This document shows, in pieces, positions 1 through 5,277 of a stretch of DNA of 6,529 nt (the first letter of the stretch is position 1; the number at the start of each line of letters is the position of its first letter). Below the pieces are notes generated by a model that searched no databases, was not told the DNA's origin, and saw nothing but the letters and a program-made list of their open reading frames with translations. The translations under genes were made by a program, and so were the position numbers. The stretch comes from Bacteroidota bacterium. Its GTDB lineage: Bacteria; Bacteroidota; Bacteroidia; Flavobacteriales; Weeksellaceae. The stretch is from positions 1 to 6,529 of the forward strand of contig JAEWHB010000123.1 of assembly GCA_023388015.1 (NCBI GenBank), given 5' to 3'.

Positions 1-20
1 GGGTAGATTAATGTGCTCAA

Positions 21-51
21 TTTGTTTAAACATAGTTTTTAAATACATTTG
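21..51 (+). promoter_or_regulatory. Bacteroidota-type promoter of murI
   Basis: TTTG at 21-24 (the -33 element) and TACATTTG at 44-51 (the -7 element, consensus TAnnTTTG) are separated by 19 bases, the typical spacing for the major sigma factor of Bacteroidota. The -7 box ends four bases before the murI ATG at 56, so transcription would begin at or within a few bases of the start codon, which implies a leaderless or nearly leaderless mRNA. The element match is seen directly; the start of transcription is inferred. Confidence 0.7.
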
Positions 52-55
52 CTAA

Positions 56-850
56 ATGAACGACAACAGGCCGATTGGGGTTTTTGACTCAGGGGTAGGC
101 GGATTAACCGTTGCAAAAGAAATCAAACGATTATTGCCCAATGAAAATATCATTTATTTTGGGGATACCAAACACCTTCCCTACGGAGATAAATCCAAAG
201 AAACCATCACAAAGTTTTGTAAAAAAATCACCAAATTTCTTGTAAAAGAGGATTGTAAAGCCATTGTGATAGCCTGTAATACCGCAACTGCAAATTCTCT
301 TGAAGAAATTAAAGAAGCTGCCGGAGATGTTTTAGTAATCGATGTGATTTCACCGGTGGCAAAAAAAGTTGCTTATGAACTGAACCAAAATATTGGTGTA
401 ATTGCCACAAAAGCGACGGTGAATTCACATGCGTATAAAAATTGCATCAGAAAACACAACCGGCATTTAAAAGTCATCGAGATGGCTACTCCCCTTTTGG
501 TTCCTATTATTGAAGAAGGTTTCCGAAATACTTCCATTTCAAAAAGTACAATCGAAACCTATTTGGCCCATAAAAAATTTGAAAACATCGACACCATTAT
601 TTTGGGTTGCACACATTATCCGCTGATTGAAAAAGAAGTTCAGGCAGCATTTCAGGGACGTGTAAAAGTCATTGATTCTCCGCTGATTGTGGTAAACGAA
701 CTAATTCATCAGATGCAGAAAAATAATCTGATGGGCTTTACCGAAGAACCTGATTATCATTTTTATTTTTCGGATTATACAGAAAATTTCGCCAAACTCG
801 CCAAACAGTTTTTCGGAAAATCTATTGTTCTGGAATTGAAAAGGCTTTAA
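56..850 (+). CDS. murI: glutamate racemase MurI
   Basis: This cofactor-independent cytoplasmic enzyme interconverts L- and D-glutamate and supplies D-Glu for the peptidoglycan stem peptide (EC 5.1.1.3). The 264-residue length is normal for the family. Signature motifs are present in order: the N-terminal FDSGVGGLTV (residues 10-19, with Asp11 and Ser12), the LPYGDK loop (41-46), ACNTATAN (73-80, catalytic Cys74) and GCTHYPL (184-190, catalytic Cys185 with Thr186 and His187). The two cysteines are the acid/base pair of the two-base mechanism. ATG 56 is preferred because it places the FDSG strand about nine residues from the N-terminus, as in relatives, and no upstream in-frame start exists within the window (TAA at 53-55 immediately precedes it). 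No Shine-Dalgarno is visible and a promoter -7 box sits just upstream. The next gene has its own promoter, so murI is probably monocistronic. No terminator hairpin is seen in the gap that follows. Confidence 0.97.
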   Translation: MNDNRPIGVFDSGVGGLTVAKEIKRLLPNENIIYFGDTKHLPYGDKSKETITKFCKKITKFLVKEDCKAIVIACNTATANSLEEIKEAAGDVLVIDVISPVAKKVAYELNQNIGVIATKATVNSHAYKNCIRKHNRHLKVIEMATPLLVPIIEEGFRNTSISKSTIETYLAHKKFENIDTIILGCTHYPLIEKEVQAAFQGRVKVIDSPLIVVNELIHQMQKNNLMGFTEEPDYHFYFSDYTENFAKLAKQFFGKSIVLELKRL

Positions 851-856
851 TCTCTA

Positions 857-887
857 TTTATGGAGTTAAACGAATTTCCTACATTTG
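857..887 (+). promoter_or_regulatory. Bacteroidota-type promoter of rocD
   Basis: TACATTTG at 880-887 is a full match to the TAnnTTTG -7 element and, with the following C, matches the murI box base for base (TACATTTGC). A weaker -33 element, TTTA at 857-860, lies 19 bases upstream. Transcription is expected to start around 891-894. This rules out the TTG at 885, which overlaps the box, as start codon and leaves a leader of roughly ten bases before GTG 903. Confidence 0.6.
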
Positions 888-902
888 CGAAAAATTAGCC
901 AA

Positions 903-2138
903 GTGAATTTGACATCCAAAGATTTAATTGAATTAGAAAACCAATACGGTGCCCATAATTATCATCCGCTTCCGGTCGTTTTGGATCGAGGTGAAGGTGC
1001 ATTTGTGTGGGACATTGAAGGAAGAAAATATTTCGACTTTTTATCGGCTTATTCGGCTGTAAACCAAGGCCACAGTCATCCGAGAATTTTAGATGCGCTT
1101 GTTAAGCAATCCCAAAAACTTACGTTGACCTCACGTGCTTTTTATAATTCGGAACTTGGAAAATACGAAAAATACATCACAGATCTTTTTGGATACGAAA
1201 AAGTTTTACCGATGAACACCGGAGCTGAAGCTGTGGAAACGGCCATCAAAATCGCTCGTAAATGGGGTTATGAAAAGAAAGGAATTCCTTCCGGTGAAGC
1301 AAAAATTTTGGTTTGCAGTGGAAATTTCCACGGTCGCACGACTACGATTATTTCCTTTTCAAATGATGAAGATGCCCGAAATAACTTCAATCCCTACACA
1401 ACAGGATTTATTTCGGTTGAATATAACGATGTGGAATCTTTGCGTTCTGCTATCGAAAAAAATAAAAACACAATCTGCGGATTTTTAGTAGAACCCATTC
1501 AGGGAGAAGCCGGTGTAAATGTTCCGGACGAAGGTTATTTATCCGCTTGTTATGAAATCTGTAAAGAAAACAATGTTTTGTTTATTGCAGACGAAATCCA
1601 GACCGGAATTGCCCGAACCGGAAAAATGCTTGCAGTGGATCACGAAAATCTGAAACCCGATATGTTGATTCTTGGGAAAGCATTGTCTGGCGGAGTTTAT
1701 CCTGTTTCAGCGGTTTTGGCAAATGACGAAATTATGGATGTCATCAAACCGGGTCAGCATGGCTCCACATATGGCGGAAATCCGCTTGCCTGTGCTGTTG
1801 CGGTTGAAGCTTTGGAAGTTGTCATAGATGAAAATCTAGCTGAAAAAGCTGAAAATCTGGGAAAAATCTTCCGTGCTGAAATTGAAAAAATGATTCCGAA
1901 TTATCCTTTCCTGAAGTCAGTAAGAGGAAAAGGATTGTTGAATGCTGTTTTGATTAATGATTCACCAGAAAGTTCTACTGCCTGGGATTTGTGTGTAGAA
2001 TTGATGAACAATGGCTTGCTTGCTAAGCCTACACATGGAAACATAATTAGATTTGCGCCGCCTTTGGTCATTTCAGAAGAAGATTTATTTGCAGCCATTG
2101 AAGTTTTGAATCGAACTTTTATGATGTTTAGAAAATAA
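903..2138 (+). CDS. rocD: ornithine aminotransferase (ornithine--oxo-acid transaminase)
   Basis: This PLP-dependent class III aminotransferase converts ornithine and 2-oxoglutarate to glutamate-5-semialdehyde and glutamate (EC 2.6.1.13), linking arginine/ornithine breakdown to proline and glutamate. With the start at GTG 903 it has 411 residues, close to the family norm. Visible motifs (411-residue numbering): FLSAYSAVNQGHSHP with Tyr50; NTGAEA (105-110, PLP phosphate binding); FHGRT with Arg145; EPIQGEAGV with Glu202; DEIQTG with Asp230 and Gln233 (pyridine ring); LGKALSGG with the Schiff-base Lys259; GSTYGGNP; and IIRFAPPL with Arg383. The Glu-Asp-Lys spacing (28 and 29 residues) equals that of human OAT (Glu235, Asp263, Lys292), and the Tyr50/Arg145/Glu202 set argues for ornithine rather than acetylornithine or GABA. 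The frame stays open up to a TTG at 885, but that codon lies in the promoter -7 box and would add six atypical residues. GTG 903 gives a usual N-terminus for the family. No Shine-Dalgarno is present. Confidence 0.95.
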   Translation: MNLTSKDLIELENQYGAHNYHPLPVVLDRGEGAFVWDIEGRKYFDFLSAYSAVNQGHSHPRILDALVKQSQKLTLTSRAFYNSELGKYEKYITDLFGYEKVLPMNTGAEAVETAIKIARKWGYEKKGIPSGEAKILVCSGNFHGRTTTIISFSNDEDARNNFNPYTTGFISVEYNDVESLRSAIEKNKNTICGFLVEPIQGEAGVNVPDEGYLSACYEICKENNVLFIADEIQTGIARTGKMLAVDHENLKPDMLILGKALSGGVYPVSAVLANDEIMDVIKPGQHGSTYGGNPLACAVAVEALEVVIDENLAEKAENLGKIFRAEIEKMIPNYPFLKSVRGKGLLNAVLINDSPESSTAWDLCVELMNNGLLAKPTHGNIIRFAPPLVISEEDLFAAIEVLNRTFMMFRK

Positions 2139-2145
2139 TGAATAT

Positions 2146-2176
2146 TTTTACATCATTTAGTTTAAAATAATATTTG
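2146..2176 (+). promoter_or_regulatory. weak candidate promoter of the 2194-3123 gene
   Basis: AATATTTG at 2169-2176 matches the TAnnTTTG -7 element at five of its six fixed positions. TTTT at 2146-2149 lies 19 bases upstream as a poor -33 element. Spacing and position are right (about 17 bases before the ATG), but neither box is a perfect match. The alternative is read-through from rocD, since no terminator hairpin was seen in the 55-base gap. Confidence 0.3.
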
Positions 2177-2193
2177 AACCAACCCTTAAAATT

Positions 2194-3123
2194 ATGAAAG
2201 AGAAAATTTTTACCTCCATCTTGACCTTTTTTACTTGTACCATTTTATTTGGACAAGATTTAGAAAAAATTAATTATTCAGGAAACATAAACCAGGATAG
2301 CAAAGTTAAACTATCAGAAAATTGGATAGCTTCTATTAAAGACAATAATGTTCTAATTTATAACGGAAGTATTCAAAATGAAACGGATAGAAATGTAAAG
2401 AACCTTGAATTAAAATTGTATTTGGTTCCACAAATCGTTGTGAATAATCCAAATGAAATGGAAGGCTATTTGGTATCAGCAGTTCCCATTAAAAACGTTT
2501 CTAAGAATTCAAGTTTAGTTGGCGTCAACATTAAAAATTCTTTGACTCAAGTACCTCCTACTGGTATTTATGAGCCTATTTTGATACTTTCAAATAAAAA
2601 TAATGAAATTTTATCTTTTCATATTGTGAAAAATAAAATTGAATCAAAAGAAAATAATTTGGCGATTATGATGCCGCCTCCGGTGAAGCCTGCCCCAAAG
2701 GTTTCAGAAGAAATTTTGAACCCAGTTGTGAAAATGGATATTAAAGAAGACAATTCGCTATCGCTTGAAAAAGAATGGAAAGTTGAAGTGGATTTCAAAA
2801 ATTTCATGGTTAAGATTCTAGGTGGTGATATTGCAAATAATACCGATGAAGCTATCAATAATATGATTTTGGATGTGTATTTAACCAAAGAAAACCAATC
2901 CACTATTACATCCAATTTTGAAGCTGTTCACATTGCAACGGCTCCTTTGTCAAAAGAGATTGAGAGTTATAAGAAGTTTGTAGATACTTCCATTACAACA
3001 AATCTAACCAGAATTCCTCAAAATGGAGAATATTACATTTTACTTACATTGTCTGTAAAGGATAATAATGGAAATGCGGTTGTTAAAACCAAAAGAGCAT
3101 TTAGTGAACTCGTTTCGTTTTAA
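2194..3123 (+). CDS. secreted protein of unknown function with two copies of a shared beta-rich domain
   Basis: I do not recognise a named family. The 309-residue protein starts with a likely Sec signal peptide (Lys-rich residues 1-4, hydrophobic 5-19, LFGQ end, mature from about 21). Cys15 is inside the hydrophobic core without a convincing lipobox, so a lipoprotein is unlikely. Two related domains follow, about residues 40-145 and 190-301, joined by a Pro-rich linker (PPPVKPAPK, 161-169). Both show a Trp (44 and 195), then NGSIQNETD / GGDIANNTD, a run of alternating hydrophobic residues ending in Leu-Tyr-Leu / Val-Tyr-Leu, and a later P-x-x-G-x-Y turn (PPTGIY 121-126; PQNGEY 275-280). The pattern suggests a beta-sandwich. 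The same domain occurs once in the 4352-5206 protein. No T9SS C-terminal sorting domain or catalytic motif is seen, so location is periplasmic or extracellular by inference. Its stop codon overlaps that of the convergent gene. The ATG at 2194 is preceded by an A/T-rich leader and begins the signal peptide directly. Confidence 0.85.
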   Translation: MKEKIFTSILTFFTCTILFGQDLEKINYSGNINQDSKVKLSENWIASIKDNNVLIYNGSIQNETDRNVKNLELKLYLVPQIVVNNPNEMEGYLVSAVPIKNVSKNSSLVGVNIKNSLTQVPPTGIYEPILILSNKNNEILSFHIVKNKIESKENNLAIMMPPPVKPAPKVSEEILNPVVKMDIKEDNSLSLEKEWKVEVDFKNFMVKILGGDIANNTDEAINNMILDVYLTKENQSTITSNFEAVHIATAPLSKEIESYKKFVDTSITTNLTRIPQNGEYYILLTLSVKDNNGNAVVKTKRAFSELVSF

Positions 3124-4208
3124 TCTGAGTATTTGCGGTTGAATCCAACTAAAAGTTCAACAAAACGACTATAAGATTCCAAGCCTTCCTGATTGTTAAT
3201 TCGCAGGAAGGCTTCGTTCATTAGTGAAAATGCATCTTCGCTTTTTCCTTCATATTTTTCATTGATTTCCCTTTCATATTTACGATCTCTCTTCATGCCA
3301 TCTGAATAACGAATCAGCATAATCTGAACATAAACAGGATCTTCAAGCAATATTCTGTTCAGAATACTACGCATAGCTCTGTAATTACTAGCATAATTCA
3401 AATCTGTGTGCCCACTCTCCTTTCCCAAAAGAAACCCCACGAAATTCGCTTCATTTTCCGGCGCAAATCCCCATTGGTGAGCCGTTTCATGAAGTTGTGT
3501 AAAAAGAAGTTTTGTATCTGGCATATTTGAATTGTACTGAGCTTCAGTAGTAAAAGGAACATAATATCCTGCCACACCCATATAACTAAACGGTGTACTG
3601 TATAAGGATTTTTTAAGATTTGGCGGAGTTGAATTTATAAATCTGATTTCAGGATATTTTGATTTGACTATTTCTGCAGAATTTTGAATTTCCTGGATTA
3701 ACTCTTTATTACCTAATTTAATTTTAAAAACGCCTTTCTCATCTTCACTCACTAATTTCCTTAATTCAACACTTCGGTTGAAATACATTTCAGCAAGATT
3801 TTTTAATTCGCCCAAAGAAATATTTTGAATGTTATAATCGTCTTTAATTGGTTTTTTATAATAATTAAATCCCCATACTAAATGGAAAATCCAATAAAAA
3901 ACAACCAGAAACCCAATCAATCCTGCCGTCATTTTTCTCAATACATTCCAATTTTTTTTTCTGGTTACAAAAAAAATACAGATTAATAATAAAATTATGA
4001 AGAGACCCAATGCAGAATAAAAAACATCTCCCAAGGAAAATGGAATTTTATTGCAAATCCCGAATAAAATTCGGGAGAAAAATGACTGAATATCAGGGAA
4101 TAAGTTATCTGGAAATGAGGTAAATACAGAAATAACTCTTATCAATAGAATCGAAAAGATAAGACCCAAGAAAGATAAAAAAATACCGTTTAATTTCTTT
4201 AAAAACAT
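3120..4208 (-). CDS. DUF3810-like three-pass membrane protein with HExxH metalloprotease-like motif
   Basis: With the start at ATG 4208 the protein has 362 residues. Three hydrophobic segments are visible at about 8-29, 62-82 and 95-115. The positive-inside rule (Lys at 4-5; RKK and RK between segments 2 and 3) puts the N-terminus in the cytoplasm and the C-terminal domain of about 245 residues in the periplasm. That domain carries LHETAHQWGFAPENEANFVG, with HETAH at 240-244 and acidic Glu251/Glu253 shortly after. HExxH plus a nearby Glu is typical of zinc peptidases, and membrane proteins of the Bacteroidota/Firmicutes family DUF3810 have this layout as I recall it. Activity and substrate are unknown. 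The frame extends two codons further to GTG 4214, but that codon overlaps the TAGATTTG promoter box, so ATG 4208 is preferred. The gene converges with the 2194-3123 gene (shared TTAA stops) and diverges from the 4352-5206 gene. A perfect 8-bp inverted repeat lies near its 5' end (4058-4076). Confidence 0.85.
   Translation of the reverse strand: MFLKKLNGIFLSFLGLIFSILLIRVISVFTSFPDNLFPDIQSFFSRILFGICNKIPFSLGDVFYSALGLFIILLLICIFFVTRKKNWNVLRKMTAGLIGFLVVFYWIFHLVWGFNYYKKPIKDDYNIQNISLGELKNLAEMYFNRSVELRKLVSEDEKGVFKIKLGNKELIQEIQNSAEIVKSKYPEIRFINSTPPNLKKSLYSTPFSYMGVAGYYVPFTTEAQYNSNMPDTKLLFTQLHETAHQWGFAPENEANFVGFLLGKESGHTDLNYASNYRAMRSILNRILLEDPVYVQIMLIRYSDGMKRDRKYEREINEKYEGKSEDAFSLMNEAFLRINNQEGLESYSRFVELLVGFNRKYSD
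4058..4076. repeat. perfect inverted repeat inside the DUF3810-like gene
   Basis: TCCCGAAT (4058-4065) and ATTCGGGA (4069-4076) form a perfect 8-bp stem with a three-base loop, about 130 bases into the gene transcribed from the minus strand. No U-tract follows on either strand, so it is not a standard terminator. It encodes a stretch of the periplasmic loop after the first membrane segment and may be incidental. Confidence 0.5.
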
Positions 4209-4213
4209 GCCCA

Positions 4214-4242
4214 CAAATCTAAATTAAAAGCTTTCATATAAA
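4214..4242 (-). promoter_or_regulatory. Bacteroidota-type promoter of the DUF3810-like gene
   Basis: Read on the minus strand, TAGATTTG (4221 down to 4214) is a full match to the TAnnTTTG -7 element, and TTTA (4242 down to 4239) is a partial -33 element 17 bases upstream. The -7 box ends five bases before ATG 4208, the same geometry as at murI (four bases), so a leaderless or near-leaderless transcript is implied. The GTG at 4214 begins on the last base of the box. Confidence 0.5.
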
Positions 4243-4301
4243 CTATTTTAAACAATTAGATATTTCATTTTAACAATATTTTAAGAACTCTTGGAATAGG
4301 T

Positions 4302-4332
4302 TTTGTTTTTTTGGCAATGTTGAAAACATTTA
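4302..4332 (+). promoter_or_regulatory. candidate promoter of the 4352-5206 gene
   Basis: TTTG at 4302-4305 and AACATTTA at 4325-4332 are 19 bases apart. The second box matches TAnnTTTG at four of six fixed positions. Transcription would start near 4337, giving a very A-rich leader of about 15 bases without Shine-Dalgarno, which in this phylum usually goes with good translation. An alternative -33 TTTG lies at 4310-4313 but has no matching -7 box. The spacer contains half of an inverted repeat (4316-4330). Confidence 0.4.
4316..4330. repeat. inverted repeat overlapping the candidate promoter (possible operator)
   Basis: AATGTT (4316-4321) and AACATT (4325-4330) are a perfect 6-bp inverted repeat around GAA. 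It lies between the candidate -33 and -7 elements and runs into the latter, a position suited to a dimeric repressor. It is short and A/T-rich, so chance is a real alternative. Confidence 0.3.
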
Positions 4333-4351
4333 AAAAATAAAAACAAAAATT

Positions 4352-5206
4352 ATGAAACGAGTATTTTTTATAGCAGCATTTGCCGGTTTCCTATTCTATG
4401 GTAATGCCCAAGAAACACAATTGGATCCGAAGCAAGTGAAAAAAGAAAATGCTGCGACTGCAGTTGAAGAAAAAGAAGTAGCTGCAGAAAAGTCAGAAGC
4501 TATTCAAGCTGTTGAAGAAGGAAAGGAAATTCAGGTTAAATCAGACCCTGTAAAAGCAGCAAAGGCTAATACAGTAAAGGAGGGTAAAAAAGTAAAAGAA
4601 GCGAAGGTAAAAAAAGATAAAAAAGGTAAAACAAATCCCGAAGCACCTTTAAATCCGGCAGAAGTAGCTGTTGAAAATGCTGCGACCGCTATTGAAGAAA
4701 AGGAAGTAGCTGCTGAAAAAACGGAGGCTATTCAGGCACTAGAACAGGGAAAAGAAATTGTGGTTAGGGACACCACTGAGGTGTATACAGCAACTTCAAA
4801 AGTTGAAAATTCAGGATTTCAAAGAACAGTAGGATTTGATGGAGCTTGGAAATTTGATTTGGATCTTGCCAAAAGAGAAATCGTTTTAACAGGTGGAACC
4901 CTGAGTAATAAAGGGGAAGCTACTTCAAACAATTTGCGTTTGATGGTTTATTTAGCTCAAAAACCTTTTGATGTAAATAATCCTGAATTTGTTGGAAATG
5001 TTTATTCTGCCATTGACGTTAATCCAATTGCAGCTGGCGAAACAAAAACAGGTCAAGCTTATGTAACTTTGTGGGCATCTGAAACCAATCCGCCTGCCGG
5101 AACTTACTACCCTTATATTTTATTAGGCGAACAAAATCCGCAGAATCAGGAGTTCGAAGTGAAAGATGTAAAAGCTTTTGATAATCCCATTACAATAACC
5201 CAATAA
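4352..5206 (+). CDS. secreted protein of unknown function: duplicated Ala/Glu-rich segment, Lys-rich linker, shared C-terminal domain
   Basis: No named family is recognised. The 284-residue protein starts with a clear Sec signal peptide (Lys-Arg at 2-3, hydrophobic core 4-16, end GNAQ at 17-20). The mature N-terminal half holds two copies of a 40-residue Ala/Glu-rich segment (24-63 and 100-139, each containing ENAATA, EEKEVAAEK and EAIQA), probably helical. They are separated by a strongly basic linker (about 64-99, roughly a dozen lysines). The C-terminal domain (about 158-275) has Trp166, GGTLSNKGEA (181-190), MVYL (198-201), NNPEFVGN (209-216) and PPAGTYYP (247-254). It matches both domains of the 2194-3123 protein, so the two are partial paralogues. 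No enzyme motif or sorting domain is seen. A structural or envelope-binding role is possible but unproven. The gene is flanked by its own candidate promoter and a strong terminator, so it is likely monocistronic. ATG 4352 starts the signal peptide directly. Confidence 0.87.
   Translation: MKRVFFIAAFAGFLFYGNAQETQLDPKQVKKENAATAVEEKEVAAEKSEAIQAVEEGKEIQVKSDPVKAAKANTVKEGKKVKEAKVKKDKKGKTNPEAPLNPAEVAVENAATAIEEKEVAAEKTEAIQALEQGKEIVVRDTTEVYTATSKVENSGFQRTVGFDGAWKFDLDLAKREIVLTGGTLSNKGEATSNNLRLMVYLAQKPFDVNNPEFVGNVYSAIDVNPIAAGETKTGQAYVTLWASETNPPAGTYYPYILLGEQNPQNQEFEVKDVKAFDNPITITQ
4421..4768 (+). repeat. internal duplication within the 4352-5206 coding sequence
   Basis: Segments 4421-4540 and 4649-4768 encode 40-residue units offset by exactly 76 codons. 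By my count 29 of 40 residues are identical, and most substitutions are conservative (Val/Ile, Ser/Thr, Val/Leu, Lys/Arg, Asp/Asn). Many third codon positions differ, so this is not a recent DNA duplication; the protein sequence seems to have been kept. Confidence 0.85.
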
Positions 5207-5226
5207 GTTATTTTAGATACCACATT

Positions 5227-5265
5227 TAATAAAGAAACCCGCTCACTGAGCGGGTTTCTTTATTA
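5227..5265. terminator. bidirectional intrinsic terminator
   Basis: An 18-bp perfect stem (5227-5244 paired with 5248-5265) closes a three-base ACT loop. The core is AGAAACCCGCTC / GAGCGGGTTTCT, with A-rich and T-rich outer arms that supply a U-rich tail on either strand. It sits between two convergent genes, 20 bases after the stop at 5206 and 12 bases past the end of icd, and so should stop transcription of both. Confidence 0.93.
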
Positions 5266-5277
5266 TATAATTGATTC

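Noticed and set aside
1..33. On the minus strand an ATG at 33-31 opens a frame (MFKQIEHINLP) running off the window edge, possibly a divergent gene next to murI.
   Set aside because: Only 11 codons are visible, no good minus-strand promoter box precedes it, and it would contain the -33 element of the murI promoter. Not enough to call a gene; the sequence left of the window would decide.
2..55. Plus-strand frame open from the edge to TAA at 53-55, directly before murI, as a possible upstream gene end.
   Set aside because: The translation is short, Cys-rich and unlike a typical protein end, and it runs through the murI promoter boxes.
1270..1488. Open frame of 72 codons within rocD in another frame.
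   Set aside because: Lies wholly inside a strongly conserved gene and has no recognisable motif; a shadow frame.
56..2138. murI and rocD as an operon of glutamate metabolism.
   Set aside because: A full -7 promoter box lies between them and the combination is not a known functional unit; read-through is possible but not needed.
2179..2260. Cys15 near the N-terminus of the 2194-3123 protein as a lipoprotein attachment site.
   Set aside because: The residues before it (TFFT) do not fit a lipobox, and the hydrophobic core continues after the Cys to a normal cleavage region at LFGQ.
2619..2915. 98-codon minus-strand frame opposite the 2194-3123 gene.
   Set aside because: The plus strand encodes a signal peptide and two related domains through this region; the minus frame has no start context or motif.
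4310..4327. TTGGCA ... TTGAA upstream of 4352 resembles a sigma-54 promoter.
   Set aside because: The distance between the GG (4313-4314) and the second element is three bases too short for the fixed -24/-12 spacing, and the GC of the -12 element is missing.
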